Below are positions 27,099-36,796 of a stretch of DNA of 64,000 nucleotides, in pieces (positions within the stretch are counted from its first letter, which is position 1; the number at the start of each line of letters is the position of its first letter). Under the pieces are notes generated by a model. That model saw only the letters and a list, made by a program, of their open reading frames with translations. It was not told the origin of the DNA and searched no databases. The DNA is from Persicimonas caeni. Lineage in GTDB: Bacteria > Myxococcota_A > Bradymonadia > Bradymonadales > Bradymonadaceae. The translations under genes and the position numbers were made by a program. The stretch is from NCBI RefSeq assembly GCF_006517175.1, contig NZ_CP041186.1:5235074-5299073 (forward strand), in the 5' to 3' direction.

Positions 27099-28496
27099 TT
27101 GAAACATTACGATGTAGTCGTCATCGGAAGTGGGCCCGCCGGAGAGGGCGCGGCCATGACCGCCGCTAAGAGCGGCAAAAAGGTTGCCATCGTCGACCGT
27201 GAGTCGGAGATCGGCGGCGGATGTGTGCACTGGGGGACCATCCCCAGCAAGGTGCTTCGTCACGCCATCCAGCGCTACGATGAGTTCCGCAACAACCCGC
27301 TGTTCCAGACCGCTATCAAGTATCTGGACATCGAGTACCCCGACCTGCTGCGCGCGGCCAAGGACGTGGTCGCCAAGCAGGTCAAGCTGCGTCGGGGCTT
27401 CTACGAGCGCAACGACGTGCGCATGGTCGACGGCTTCGCCAGCTTTATCGACCCGCACACCGTCGAGGTGACCAGCTCGGAGGGGATCAAAGAGAAGATC
27501 AGCGGTGACCACTTCGTCATCGCCGTGGGCACCAGCCCCTGGCGGCCGGCCGACATCGACTTCAGCCACCCGCGCGTGCTCGACTCGAACACGGTGCTCC
27601 AGCTCGATGAGACCCCCGGCTCGATCACCATCTACGGCGCCGGCGTCATCGGCTGCGAATACGCCTCGATCTTGCGCAACCTGGGCTGCAAGCTCGATCT
27701 GGTGAACACCCGCGACAAGCTGCTGTCGTTCCTCGACGACGAGATCATCGACGCGCTCAGCTACCACCTGCGCGACCAGGGCGCGATCCTGCGGCACAAC
27801 GAGCAATACGAGAAGGTCGAGCCCCGAAACGACTGCGTCATCTTGCACCTCAAGTCGGGCAAGCGCGTGCGCAGCGACTACTTGCTGTGGGCGCAGGGGC
27901 GCACCGGCAACACCGACGGGCTGGGCCTCGAAGAGGTCGGCTGCCAGGTCAACTCCCGCAAGCAGATCGACGTCAACGAGTACTACCAGACCTGCGTCGA
28001 GCACATCTACGCGGTCGGCGACGTGGTCGGCTTCCCCGGGCTGGCCAGCGCCAGCTACGACCAGGGACGCTTTGCGGCCACCCACATCGTCAAGGGCGAG
28101 CACGACCGGCGCCTCGTCGAGCATATCCCGGCGGGCATCTACACCAGCCCCGAGATCAGCAGCGTGGGGCCCACCGAGCGCGAACTCACCGAGCGTCAGG
28201 TCCCCTACGAAGTCGGCCACGCGCTGTTCCGCAGCCTGGCCCGCGCCCAGATCGTCAACTGCCCGGTCGGCATGCTCAAGATCTTGTTCCACCGCGAGAC
28301 CTTCGAGATCTTGGGCATCCACTGCTTCGGCTACCAGGCCGCCGAGATCGTCCACATCGGCCAGGCGATCATGTCGCAGTCGGGAACGGCCAACGACATC
28401 CGCTACTTCACCGACACGACCTTCAACTACCCGACCATGGCTGAGGCCTACCGAGTTGCTGCGCTCAACGGGATCAACCGCGTCAAAGGACGTTGA
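27099..28496 (+). CDS. sthA: Soluble pyridine nucleotide transhydrogenase
   Basis: This 465-residue flavoprotein of the disulphide-reductase family starts at a TTG (27099). The next ATG would remove part of the FAD-binding [10 protein letters not shown] loop, so TTG is preferred. The active-site region [13 protein letters not shown] has only one Cys instead of the CxxxxC pair, as in SthA. A second nucleotide-binding site is [15 protein letters not shown], and the C-terminal dimer domain includes [19 protein letters not shown]. It transfers hydride between NADPH and NAD in the cytoplasm. A short run of CAAGAC-type repeats (27067-27090) lies just upstream. Confidence 0.95.
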   Translation: MKHYDVVVIGSGPAGEGAAMTAAKSGKKVAIVDRESEIGGGCVHWGTIPSKVLRHAIQRYDEFRNNPLFQTAIKYLDIEYPDLLRAAKDVVAKQVKLRRGFYERNDVRMVDGFASFIDPHTVEVTSSEGIKEKISGDHFVIAVGTSPWRPADIDFSHPRVLDSNTVLQLDETPGSITIYGAGVIGCEYASILRNLGCKLDLVNTRDKLLSFLDDEIIDALSYHLRDQGAILRHNEQYEKVEPRNDCVILHLKSGKRVRSDYLLWAQGRTGNTDGLGLEEVGCQVNSRKQIDVNEYYQTCVEHIYAVGDVVGFPGLASASYDQGRFAATHIVKGEHDRRLVEHIPAGIYTSPEISSVGPTERELTERQVPYEVGHALFRSLARAQIVNCPVGMLKILFHRETFEILGIHCFGYQAAEIVHIGQAIMSQSGTANDIRYFTDTTFNYPTMAEAYRVAALNGINRVKGR

Positions 28497-28656
28497 TGGC
28501 CGGGTTGGCCACCAATCGACTTTCTTAATGACGGGCGTTGCATAAATTCCACTTACGGTTGATCTTGTATGTGTGATGTACGCACGGGGAGTGCGGCAGC
28601 GCCGACTGGCCCTGTCGCAGTGCGTTCTCGCGAGTGATGTGTGGAGTGTGCTGCGA

Positions 28657-30276
28657 ATGGCGACAACGTCCGACAATCCATCAGGTGGCGACGGGGGCTA
28701 CCTGGGCAGGATCCTCGACGAGCGCTATCGTCTCGACGAGGTGATCGGCGCCGGGGCCATCGGCAAGGTCTATGCGGGCACCCAGCTCGCGGTCGACCGC
28801 ACCGTGGCCATCAAGCTGTTGCACCCGGCGATTCGCGACCGCGAACTGAGCAAAGAGCGCTTCTTGCGCGAGGCCAAGGCGGTCGCGCGTATGAACCACA
28901 GCAGTTGCCTGACGCTGTTCGACTTCGGCTCCGACGACGAGCTCGGCTGCTTCTATATGGTCACCGAGTTCGTCGAGGGACGCACTTTGGCCGACGAGAT
29001 GCGCGACGGCCGCCTGTCGCTCGAGCAGATCTTCCACGTGCTCTACCAGGTGACCACCGCGCTGCAGCACGCCCACGAGCGCGGCATCTTGCACCGCGAT
29101 CTCAAGCCCGAAAATATCATGCTCGTCGCCGGCGATGGCGGCTACTCGAGCGTCAAGGTCCTCGACTTCGGCCTGGCGCGCATCCGCGAGGAGGCCGCCC
29201 CGTCCGAAGGCGGCGAGAAGGGCAACGCAGGCTCGGTCGACGACTCGCGGCTGACCAACTTCGGCGAGATCAACGGCACGCCCGCCTACATGAGCCCCGA
29301 GCAGTGCCGCGGCGACCTGAACCTGACCCCCGCGTGCGACTACTACTCGCTGGGCGTGCTCGCCTACGAACTCATCGAGGGGCGGCTTCCCTACGAGTCG
29401 AGCGTGGTCCAACGGCTGCTCTCCATGCACATGAACGACCCCATCCCCGAGATGAAGTCGGGCAGGGCGCCCGACGAGGTCGAGGCGATGGTCTACCGGA
29501 TGTTGGCCAAAAAGCCGGCCCACCGGCTGCAATCGGCCGACGAAATCCTCGAGATTTTGAGGCCTTATGTCGCCCTCGAGCCGAGCCAAGAGTTCTCGAT
29601 GGCGAGCCTCGATCGCTACAAGCGCGATGCTTCCGCCTCGCAGGACGCCCTCGAGACCAAGACCGCTCCGGTGGCGCAGTCGGGAGAGCAGACCTTGGTC
29701 AACTACGACCAGGCCGATACGCCCCTGCCGCAGGCACAGCTCCCGATCGAGGACCGTAAAACCTTGGCGCTCGACTCGGACGAGCGCGCCAGTCACGACA
29801 GCGCCTTTGGTACGATGCTCGCCGCAGACGCCGCCTCGGCGGCGGCGAGCGAGGACGGCGACTCGACCGAGGCCGCCGACGGACCGGGTCGTGCCGGTGT
29901 GGTGGCGCTCGCCGTCGGATTCGTGGTCGCGGCGGTCGCCGGCGTCTTGTGGTTCGCTGATACGACGCCCTCGGAGCCCGCGAAAGCCGAGCCGCAAGAG
30001 CAGGTCGATCGTGCACGTCCCGCCACGCCCTCCGAAGACGACGAGCCGAGCTTGACGGCCACGGATGAATCGTCCCAGGCCTCCGACGGGGTGAAAGCAG
30101 CCGCCGAAGAGGAAGGCGACGACAAGCAAGAAGCAGAGGCCGACGAGGCGAAGACGACGATCGCCGCCGACAAGCCCGGCCGCGCCAAGCAGGCCGAAGA
30201 GCGCGGCAAGCCTCGGCCGACGCCGCGGCCCGATGACAAGAAGAAGCGGCCACGTAAGCTCGAGCTGACCTACTAG
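28657..30276 (+). CDS. Membrane-anchored Ser/Thr protein kinase
   Basis: The start at 28657 is supported by GGAG about eleven bases upstream and gives 539 residues. The Hanks kinase domain is complete: Gly loop [11 protein letters not shown] (31-41), Lys53 in [12 protein letters not shown] (Asp148), DFG at 170-172, and the activation-segment end [10 protein letters not shown]. An acidic disordered linker follows and one membrane helix (about 411-431, [20 protein letters not shown]). The extracytoplasmic tail is rich in Glu, Lys and Pro, without a known sensor domain. A longer frame up to 28573 is open but unlikely. The downstream TPR-like gene follows after 19 bp and may be a partner. Confidence 0.94.
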   Translation: MATTSDNPSGGDGGYLGRILDERYRLDEVIGAGAIGKVYAGTQLAVDRTVAIKLLHPAIRDRELSKERFLREAKAVARMNHSSCLTLFDFGSDDELGCFYMVTEFVEGRTLADEMRDGRLSLEQIFHVLYQVTTALQHAHERGILHRDLKPENIMLVAGDGGYSSVKVLDFGLARIREEAAPSEGGEKGNAGSVDDSRLTNFGEINGTPAYMSPEQCRGDLNLTPACDYYSLGVLAYELIEGRLPYESSVVQRLLSMHMNDPIPEMKSGRAPDEVEAMVYRMLAKKPAHRLQSADEILEILRPYVALEPSQEFSMASLDRYKRDASASQDALETKTAPVAQSGEQTLVNYDQADTPLPQAQLPIEDRKTLALDSDERASHDSAFGTMLAADAASAAASEDGDSTEAADGPGRAGVVALAVGFVVAAVAGVLWFADTTPSEPAKAEPQEQVDRARPATPSEDDEPSLTATDESSQASDGVKAAAEEEGDDKQEAEADEAKTTIAADKPGRAKQAEERGKPRPTPRPDDKKKRPRKLELTY

Positions 30277-30295
30277 CACACAGCGAGAACGTTGC

Positions 30296-31159
30296 ATGCC
30301 TGTGTCCCACGAAGCGACGGACAAGAAGGGGTGGTTGCCGGTCATGTTGGCGGTGGCGCTCGTCTTCAGCGGCATGCATCTGCCCGCGGTCGTTCGGGCC
30401 GCCGAGCCGGCCGGAGCGCCAGCCGACGCGCCGGATGAGGCCCGCGCCGAGCAACGCATGCTCGAGCTCAACGAGGCGGGCTTTTCGGCGTTCGCCGAAG
30501 GCGAGTTTGTCGAGGCAGCGCGCAAGTTCGAGGAGGCGCACGAGTTCGTGCCCGATCCGAACCTGCGCAAGAACGCCGCCATCGCTTGGTTCAAGGCCGA
30601 ACGCTGTGAAGAGGCGAGCGAGGCGGCCGTCTTTTTTCTGCTCGCCGACGAGATGACCGTCAAAGATCGCATCGAGGCGCGCTCGGTCCTCGGCCACTGC
30701 CGCCTCGATGAGGCCGAGGCGGCCATCGCCGCAGGGGACGTCGAGCGGGCGCGCTTGATCGTCGAGCGCGTCGCCTTGCTCGAGACCGACGAGCGCGTCG
30801 AAGAGCGCCTGTCGTCAGTCCGCGTCCAACTCGGCCCCCCGATGGGGCAGGGCGAGGGCGTCGCTCGCGTCGACGAGTCGAATACCGCCGGTTGGGCGCT
30901 GCTGGCGACCGGCGCGGCCATCGTGGCCGGCACCGCCGGCTATCATATCTTGAGCGCTCGCCAGGGCGACGCAGACACCGCCTCCTGGCTGGTGCCCTCG
31001 CTGTACGGCGCGGGGGCGGTCACCGCCAGTACGGGCGTCTGGCTGATCGTCTCCGACCAGACGGCGTCTCCCAACGCTGGCAGCCAAGAAGCAGCGAAGC
31101 CGGCCGCCCAAAAGGCGCCGGCTCCGTCTGTTCAGGTCGGAATGACCTTCAAATTCTAA
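30296..31159 (+). CDS. Exported TPR-like protein with hydrophobic C-terminal segments
   Basis: This 287-residue protein has a signal peptide (VMLAVALVFSGMHLPAVVRAAE). A helical repeat region follows (about 50-170, with LNEAGFSAFAEGEFVEAARKFEEA). Two hydrophobic stretches are seen near WALLATGAAIVAGTAGYHIL and LYGAGAVTASTGVWLIVS, and the tail ends MTFKF. The architecture matches the protein at 4227-5000. It lies 19 bp after the kinase gene, so co-expression is likely. Its function is not known. Confidence 0.82.
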   Translation: MPVSHEATDKKGWLPVMLAVALVFSGMHLPAVVRAAEPAGAPADAPDEARAEQRMLELNEAGFSAFAEGEFVEAARKFEEAHEFVPDPNLRKNAAIAWFKAERCEEASEAAVFFLLADEMTVKDRIEARSVLGHCRLDEAEAAIAAGDVERARLIVERVALLETDERVEERLSSVRVQLGPPMGQGEGVARVDESNTAGWALLATGAAIVAGTAGYHILSARQGDADTASWLVPSLYGAGAVTASTGVWLIVSDQTASPNAGSQEAAKPAAQKAPAPSVQVGMTFKF

Positions 31160-31174
31160 TCTTCGGTCGGCCCA

Positions 31175-31717
31175 TTAACCGGGCTCGACGAGCGCGTTGA
31201 TCTGCCAACCTGCGCTCTCCGGAGCGTTGACCATCTTGAGGTCACGGTCCATCTGCTCTTCCAGGTCGTGGATCATCTCTTCGAGCAGGTCGATCCACCT
31301 GTCGGTATACTTGCGCTCACGCCCACGCATCTGCATGACGAACTTGACCTGATTGCCCTTCTCGAGGAACCGCTGGGCGCGATTCATCTTGGTCTTGAGG
31401 TCATGGTCGTCGGTCTTCGGGCGCATGCGCACCGTCTTGAGCGAGACGTTGTCTGTCTTTTTCTCTTTCTTGGACTGTTGGTACTTGTATTTCCCGTAGT
31501 CCATGATGCGACAGACCGGCGGTCTTGCTTTCGGCGCCACTTCGACCAGATCGAGGCCCAAGTCTTTGGCCTTCATCTGACCTTCTTTGGCCGACACCAC
31601 GCCAAGCTGTTCGCCGTCCGGATCGATCAGCCGGATTTTGTCTGCGCGAATTTCGTGATTGGTGCGATGCGCGTCACTGTTGCGGCGCCGATTGTGTCTG
31701 CTTCCTCTTCTTCCGAT
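31175..31717 (-). CDS. infC: Translation initiation factor IF-3, probably starting at AUC
   Basis: The sequence covers the whole of IF-3: NHEIRADKIRLIDPDGEQLGVVSAKE, the linker PPVCRIMDYGKYKYQQSKKEKK and the C-terminal domain VRMRPKTDDHDLKTKMNRAQRFLEKG. No ATG, GTG or TTG lies in a suitable place. An ATC codon at 31717-31715 follows AAAGGAG with a 5-base spacer and gives exactly 180 residues, the length of E. coli IF-3. E. coli infC starts with AUU, and M. xanthus infC (dsg) is described as starting with AUC; the rare codon lets IF-3 repress its own synthesis. The usual neighbours rpmI and rplT are not downstream: the next gene is convergent, 15 bp away. Confidence 0.93.
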   Translation of the reverse strand: MGRRGSRHNRRRNSDAHRTNHEIRADKIRLIDPDGEQLGVVSAKEGQMKAKDLGLDLVEVAPKARPPVCRIMDYGKYKYQQSKKEKKTDNVSLKTVRMRPKTDDHDLKTKMNRAQRFLEKGNQVKFVMQMRGRERKYTDRWIDLLEEMIHDLEEQMDRDLKMVNAPESAGWQINALVEPG

Positions 31718-31754
31718 AAGTGCTCCTTTCTTGCTAGGTGCTTTGAAACTTGGT

Positions 31755-31790
31755 GCAGCAAACGCTGCGCTATAACGCGCCTTGCGTTAT
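31755..31790 (-). promoter_or_regulatory. Two adjacent dyads upstream of infC
   Basis: GCAGC-AAAC-GCTGC (31755-31768) and ATAACGC-N5-GCGTTAT (31772-31790) are perfect inverted repeats 38-73 bases upstream of the infC start. They could be hairpins in the infC leader or an operator in the divergent promoter region. This is inference from symmetry only. Confidence 0.4.
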
Positions 31791-31853
31791 GCATGCGCGT
31801 CGGTTCATGTAACATACAACCTAACGGGAGCATTTCGAAAAGCAAGGGTCCCT

Positions 31854-32714
31854 ATGGACATCAACAGCAGCCAGAACATCGAGATCCACATTCCCGGCCT
31901 CGAGATCGCCGCCAAAACATGGGGTCCGGAGGACGGAAAACCGGTCCTGAGCGCCCACGGCTGGCTCGACAACGCCGCCACCTTCGATCGCCTCGCTCCG
32001 ATGCTCGACGGGTTGCGCATCGTGGCGTTCGATTTTCCGGGACACGGCCGATCCGATCACCGCCCGCCGGGGGTGACGTACCATTTTATCGACTGGGTCC
32101 CGATCTTCTTCGACGTCGCCGACGCCCTCGGCTGGCAGACTTTCTCGCTGATGTGTCACTCGATGGGCGCCGCCGCGGCTAGCCTTGCGGCGGGCACTTA
32201 CCCCGAGCGCATCGAGCGCATGGTGCTCATCGACGGGCTTGGCCCGTGGGCGAGCCCCGCCTCGGAGGCGCCCGGCCAGCTTCGAAAAGCCCTCGACGAG
32301 CGCAAGGTCCTCTCCGAGAAGAGCTCGCGGGTGTTCAACTCGCCCGAGGATGCGGTCAACACGGTCTCAGAGGTGCACGGTCTGTCACCCGCGAACGCCA
32401 AGTTGCTCGTCGATCGCGGCCTGGAGCAACTCGACGACGGCCAATGGCGCTTCACCTACGACCTTTTCCTGCGCGGCGCCTCCAATCTGCGACTCACCGA
32501 AGAGCAGGTGCTCGCCTTCTTCGGCGAAATTGAATGCCCGTCGCTGCTCATTCGCCCCAGGAGCGGCTGGCCGACCGACGCGGCGCACATGCAGCGTCGC
32601 ATCGACGCGATCGCCACCCTCGAGGTGTTCGAGGTCGAGGGCGGCCATCACGTGCATCTGGAAAACCCGGAGCGGATCGTCGATGCGGTGGGCGAGTTTC
32701 TGAACCCTCACTGA
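31854..32714 (+). CDS. Alpha/beta hydrolase
   Basis: This 286-residue cytoplasmic protein starts at ATG 31854 (MDINSSQNIEIHIPGLE). Typical marks are LSAHGWLDNAATFDRLAPML, FDFPGHGRSDHR, the nucleophile elbow MCHSMGAAAASLAAG (Ser in HSMG), and a C-terminal HHVHLENPERIVDAVGEFL supplying the catalytic His. It resembles serine-hydrolase-like and esterase members. The substrate is unknown. It is divergent from infC and nearly abuts the convergent lipoprotein gene. Confidence 0.92.
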   Translation: MDINSSQNIEIHIPGLEIAAKTWGPEDGKPVLSAHGWLDNAATFDRLAPMLDGLRIVAFDFPGHGRSDHRPPGVTYHFIDWVPIFFDVADALGWQTFSLMCHSMGAAAASLAAGTYPERIERMVLIDGLGPWASPASEAPGQLRKALDERKVLSEKSSRVFNSPEDAVNTVSEVHGLSPANAKLLVDRGLEQLDDGQWRFTYDLFLRGASNLRLTEEQVLAFFGEIECPSLLIRPRSGWPTDAAHMQRRIDAIATLEVFEVEGGHHVHLENPERIVDAVGEFLNPH

Positions 32715-32715
32715 G

Positions 32716-34302
32716 CTACTTTTGCGCAAAATCCCACTTGGGTCGCTTCCACGTCTTTCTGAACTCGTCGACCCCGGCGACCACCGCCGAGCCCGAAGAC
32801 TCGCGCCCGTCGAGGAAGTAGACGAACTCGAGCGGGCGCTCGTTGGACTCGTACTGCGTGTCGAATTGGCGCACGATCTCGTTGACGGGCAGGGTGGTGC
32901 GGCCCATGACGTAGTCGAGTTCGAAGTCGACGCCTTCTTTCTTCTCGGCCGGCTGCCACGCCTTGTAGACCAGCTCGGTGCACACCAACTTTTGGTCGGT
33001 CAGAAAGTCGAAGTTGAAGTCGTACGGCTTGCCCCAGTGGCCAAACGCCTTGGCGATGGCCTGCGCCTTGGCGAGTTTGTCGGTCGTCGGGCGCATCGCG
33101 GCGGCGTAGTCGGCGCCGGCGGCCTCATAGATGGAGTTGAACACCACGCCCTCCGAGCGCGCCTCGATGATCCGGTGCGGTTTGCCGTCGGCGTCGCGCC
33201 GGGTGAACTCGGCCCATGCCTGCGGGTGTTCGGCCTTAAGATAGGCAACCAACCCGTCGTGGCCGGTCTTCTCTTTGAAGTGGGCGTCGACCGCCTCGTC
33301 GTCGAAGTAGGCTTCGAGCTCGTCGGGCGAGCCGACGTACAGCTCCGAGTGCGGCCAGAAGCCGGGCAGGCCGACGTTCGAGACGTACCAGTTGCTTCGC
33401 GTGACCACGATGTCGCCCGGGTCGAGCGCGTCGCGCATGACTCGCAGTTGGTCGTTCGAGATCAAGTACTGGTGCTTACGGCGCACGCGGGTGTCGCCCA
33501 TCCACATGGCCACCTTCGTCTGCACCGGGAACCACGCCTTGAAGCTGGTGTCGCGGGCGATATCCCACGCGTTGTAGCTAAAATCGACCACGCCGCGGTC
33601 TTCGAGCTGCGCTTTGGACGCCTCGTAATGCGTCTCGATGAGTTCCATGGCGAACGCGCACGGCTCCTCGTTGTGACAATTCGACTCGCGCAGGTCGTCA
33701 CGAATCGTCTTGTAGTAGCCGTAGCCGGCAAACAGGCGTGAGACCTCTTTGACGTGGATGATCTGGTATTTGAGGTCGCCGAACGAGCCCTCCGGGAGGT
33801 CGTGAGCCGGCGAAGCCTCGTCCAAGACCGTCTCGAGCGGCTTGTTGGGCACGGTCATCTCGACGTACTCGAGCCCGCGGCGGTACTGGACGAGCCAGGC
33901 GGCAAAGCCGGCGGTGAAGGCGCGGGCATGCGCCTTCTTGTCGGTCAGCGGGTTGATGCGAAGCGAGCCCTTCCAGAAGGTCTTGACCTGGTCGAGCGCG
34001 CGCATCCGGTCGAGCACCGAGCCGTGGACGTCGCGAAGCTTGTTCTTGTCAGCCGCGCTCACGTCCGATTGCCCCTCGGGGTTGGGCAAAAGCTCTTGGT
34101 GCTCGCCCAGGTAAGACAGAGTGTCCACGAGACCCTCGTCGTAACGGCGCACTAGCTGCATGTCTTGGGTGAATTCGGCGTGGCGCTCCAGGCGCGTGGC
34201 CGTCGCGGCGTTGTCCTCGGCTCGGTGGGGACCACACCCGACGAAGGTGGCCAGGCTGACGGCCAGGGCGATGCTCTGTTGGATGAGTGCGCGTGTCATC
34301 AT
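32716..34302 (-). CDS. Lipoprotein with permuted papain-like (YiiX-type) domain
   Basis: This 528-residue protein has a lipoprotein signal (SLATFVGC, Cys about 23). The first 270 residues are helical and unrecognised. The C-terminal half has the layout of the YiiX/YebB permuted NlpC/P60-like enzymes: GDIVVTRSNWYVSN, the catalytic-type His in FWPHSELYVG, and the Cys in KLVCTELVYKAW. That arrangement (His before Cys) is typical of permuted members acting on amide or lipid bonds. The target is unknown; peptidoglycan or lipid is possible. It ends one base away from the stop of the hydrolase gene on the other strand. Confidence 0.8.
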   Translation of the reverse strand: MMTRALIQQSIALAVSLATFVGCGPHRAEDNAATATRLERHAEFTQDMQLVRRYDEGLVDTLSYLGEHQELLPNPEGQSDVSAADKNKLRDVHGSVLDRMRALDQVKTFWKGSLRINPLTDKKAHARAFTAGFAAWLVQYRRGLEYVEMTVPNKPLETVLDEASPAHDLPEGSFGDLKYQIIHVKEVSRLFAGYGYYKTIRDDLRESNCHNEEPCAFAMELIETHYEASKAQLEDRGVVDFSYNAWDIARDTSFKAWFPVQTKVAMWMGDTRVRRKHQYLISNDQLRVMRDALDPGDIVVTRSNWYVSNVGLPGFWPHSELYVGSPDELEAYFDDEAVDAHFKEKTGHDGLVAYLKAEHPQAWAEFTRRDADGKPHRIIEARSEGVVFNSIYEAAGADYAAAMRPTTDKLAKAQAIAKAFGHWGKPYDFNFDFLTDQKLVCTELVYKAWQPAEKKEGVDFELDYVMGRTTLPVNEIVRQFDTQYESNERPLEFVYFLDGRESSGSAVVAGVDEFRKTWKRPKWDFAQK

Positions 34303-34521
34303 TTATCTCCAGAAAACAATCGAAGCTTTGATGTTGATAAGACACTGCAGGGGGCGTGCCAATGTACCGGACGCCTGCGCAAGCCTCCTGTACGGCTACC
34401 TCGCGAGACTCGATAGGCACGACTGGAGAAAGAACACTCCGGGTGTGGAGAAGTGCTGCTCGATCATTTCGGGACGAGCGACTATCATCTGGGCGCCGGT
34501 GCCATCCCCCCGCGAAACGCC

Positions 34522-36498
34522 ATGAACGCGCCTACAAAAGCCGACAAGATCGAGGTCGACAAGACCAAGGCCGACCGACTCGCCGAGTTTACGAAGGTCT
34601 GGGAGACCATCGGGCTCCAAGACCAGACCATCGACGTCAAGCTCACCCACACGATGCGCCCCAAGACGAAGCTCATGGAGGCCGACGCGCGCCGAAGTCT
34701 GCCCAGGCTTCCTCGGCTCGTCGGCCCGCGGGCGGGCGCCGAGGCGCCGGAGGCGATGCCCGAACTCGACTTCAAGCACACCATCGGCGAGGGGGGCATG
34801 GGGCTGGTGTCGCTGGCGAATCAGGTGCCCATGGGCCGCGACGTGGCCGTCAAAGGCCTGCGCGACGAGGCGCGCTCTCAAGAGATGCGCATGGCGCTCC
34901 TGCGCGAGGGATGGACCACCGGGCTCCTCGAGCACCCCAATATCATCCCGGTCTACACGCTGGGGCGCGACGCCGACGACGAGCCCCTCATCGTCATGAA
35001 GCGCATCGAGGGCGTCTCCTGGAGCGAGTTGCTGCGCGACCCGTCGAAGGCCCCGCGCGACTTCGACTCCGACGACCCCCTCGACTGGCATATCGATATC
35101 CTGGCGCAGGTGTGCAACGCGGTGCACTACGCGCACAGCAAGGGGATCATCCACCGCGATCTCAAACCCGAAAACGTCATGATCGGCGAGTTCGGCGAGG
35201 TCTACGTGCTCGACTGGGGCATCGCGGTGCGCCTCGACGAGGACCCCAGGGGGCGCTTGCCGTCGGTCGCCGAGGTGACTTCACCGGCGGGCACGCCCGC
35301 CTACATGGCCCCCGAGATGGTCACCGGCGACGGTCGCCAGCTCTCCAAGCGCACCGACGTCTACCTGCTCGGCGCGATCCTGCACGAGATCTTGACCGGT
35401 CATCCGCCCCACAGGGGCGACACGTTGCAGGCGATGCTCTTCGAGGCGTTTTGCTCGCAGCCCCACGACTACGACGTGTCGGTGCCCCAGCCGCTCGTCG
35501 ACATCTGCCATCGCGCCATGGCCGCCGACCCCGCCGAGCGCTTCGAGTCGGCCGAGGCGTTTCGCCACGCGCTCGTCGACTTCACCCGCCACCGCGAGGC
35601 GCTCGCCCTGGCCGACGAGGCCGCCCAACGCCTGGCCATCCTGCGCGACATGCTGAGCGAGGACGCCCGGGGTGACTCCGCAGACGCGGCGCAGGTTCCC
35701 GGCGAAGCACAGATTTACAAGCTCTTCGGCGAGTGTCGCTTCGGCTTCGAGCAGGCGCTGCGCGTCGAGCGCGACAACCCCGCCGCCAAGCACGGCCTGC
35801 AAGCCGTCCTCGAGACGATGGCCGAGCGCGAGCTGTCTCGCGGCGCCTATCAGGCCGCCTCATTGCTCATCGCCGACTTCCCCGAGCCACGCCCCGACTT
35901 CGATCGCCGCCTCGAGGCGCTCGGCGAGGAGCTCGAGAATCGCGAGCAGGAGTTCGAGCACCTCCAAAAGATCAAGCGCGAGGTCGACCCCGAGGTCGGA
36001 CGCACCTCCCGCAGCGTCTTCGCCGCCGTCTTGGGCGTGGTCTTCTGCGGCCTGGGCGTGCTCATCGACACGAGCTGGCGCTTCTGGGACATGCCCATCA
36101 CCCACGAGCTGCTCGTCGCCCACGGCGTCTTCTTGGTGGTCATGCTCGTCGTCGCGCTGCGCTTCGGGCGACGCTGGCTCTTCCAGAACTCCGCCAACCG
36201 CCGCATGATGCTCGGCCTGTTGATGATGCTCATCGGCTCGGCCTGCTACCGCACGATCATCTGGATCGCCGACCTCCCCCTGATGCCCGCGATCGCCGGC
36301 GAAGTGATGTACTACGGGATGGGCGCGGCCATCCTGGGCTTTGCCCAAGACCGGCGCATCGCCTGGTCGGGCCTTCCGTACTTCCCCGCCGGTTTCCTCG
36401 GCGCCCTCTTCCCCAACTACGTCATGCTCATCTTCGCGGTGACCAACCTGGTCGCCCTGTGGGTGCTCGCCTGGGCGTTGTGGCCGCGTCGGTGTTGA
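34522..36498 (+). CDS. Ser/Thr protein kinase with multi-helix membrane domain
   Basis: The start at ATG 34522 gives 658 residues (MNAPTKADKI...). The kinase domain spans about 80-370: IGEGGMGLVSLA, Lys111 in [13 protein letters not shown] (Asp213), and DWG at 231-233 in place of DFG. The activation-segment end is GTPAYMAPEM. A helical linker (about 375-495) follows, and then at least five membrane helices from about 500 to the end (VFAAVLGVVFCGLGVLI; LVAHGVFLVVMLVVALRF; MMLGLLMMLIGSACYRTIIW; and others). The multi-pass domain may sense a membrane signal. Expression control is not evident; a 219-bp spacer precedes it. Confidence 0.93.
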   Translation: MNAPTKADKIEVDKTKADRLAEFTKVWETIGLQDQTIDVKLTHTMRPKTKLMEADARRSLPRLPRLVGPRAGAEAPEAMPELDFKHTIGEGGMGLVSLANQVPMGRDVAVKGLRDEARSQEMRMALLREGWTTGLLEHPNIIPVYTLGRDADDEPLIVMKRIEGVSWSELLRDPSKAPRDFDSDDPLDWHIDILAQVCNAVHYAHSKGIIHRDLKPENVMIGEFGEVYVLDWGIAVRLDEDPRGRLPSVAEVTSPAGTPAYMAPEMVTGDGRQLSKRTDVYLLGAILHEILTGHPPHRGDTLQAMLFEAFCSQPHDYDVSVPQPLVDICHRAMAADPAERFESAEAFRHALVDFTRHREALALADEAAQRLAILRDMLSEDARGDSADAAQVPGEAQIYKLFGECRFGFEQALRVERDNPAAKHGLQAVLETMAERELSRGAYQAASLLIADFPEPRPDFDRRLEALGEELENREQEFEHLQKIKREVDPEVGRTSRSVFAAVLGVVFCGLGVLIDTSWRFWDMPITHELLVAHGVFLVVMLVVALRFGRRWLFQNSANRRMMLGLLMMLIGSACYRTIIWIADLPLMPAIAGEVMYYGMGAAILGFAQDRRIAWSGLPYFPAGFLGALFPNYVMLIFAVTNLVALWVLAWALWPRRC

Positions 36499-36540
36499 CG
36501 AGGCCTTCGGCGAGGGGAACCGCGAAGGCCGCCTTCATTC

Positions 36541-36687
36541 GGAGGCAGCGCTTCGAGCGCTGGTGGCAGGGGCGAGCGGCCCCGCCATTGGAGGCAGCGC
36601 TTCCAGCGCTGGTTGAAGGGGCGAGCGGCCTTGCCATTGGAGGCAGCGCTTCCAGCGCTGGTTGAAGGGGCGAGCGCCCCAAAGACC
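36541..36687. repeat. Three tandem 49-bp repeats
   Basis: Units begin at 36541, 36590 and 36639, each starting GGAGGCAGCGCTTC. Units 2 and 3 are identical for about 37 bases. Each contains the palindrome AGCGCT-TCC-AGCGCT followed by GGGGCGAGCG. They lie just after the kinase gene and look non-coding. Confidence 0.88.
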
Positions 36688-36796
36688 CCGGCGGGTTCAC
36701 CCCGCCGGTGAATGAGCCTGAGCAGCTATCAAGGCGCCCAACTCCCCCGAAGACCCCGGCGGGTTCACCCCGCCGGTGAATGAGCCTGAGCAGCTA
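36684..36796. repeat. Perfect 45-bp direct repeat with hairpin
   Basis: Two identical 45-bp copies (36684-36728 and 36752-36796) are separated by 23 bp. Each contains CCGGCGGG-TTCAC-CCCGCCGG, an 8-bp GC stem with a small loop that could end transcription. The first copy starts where the 49-bp array ends. Confidence 0.88.

Noticed and set aside
26424-28676. 750-codon minus-strand frame across the thioesterase and sthA
   Set aside because: Antisense shadow of two well-supported genes; no motif.
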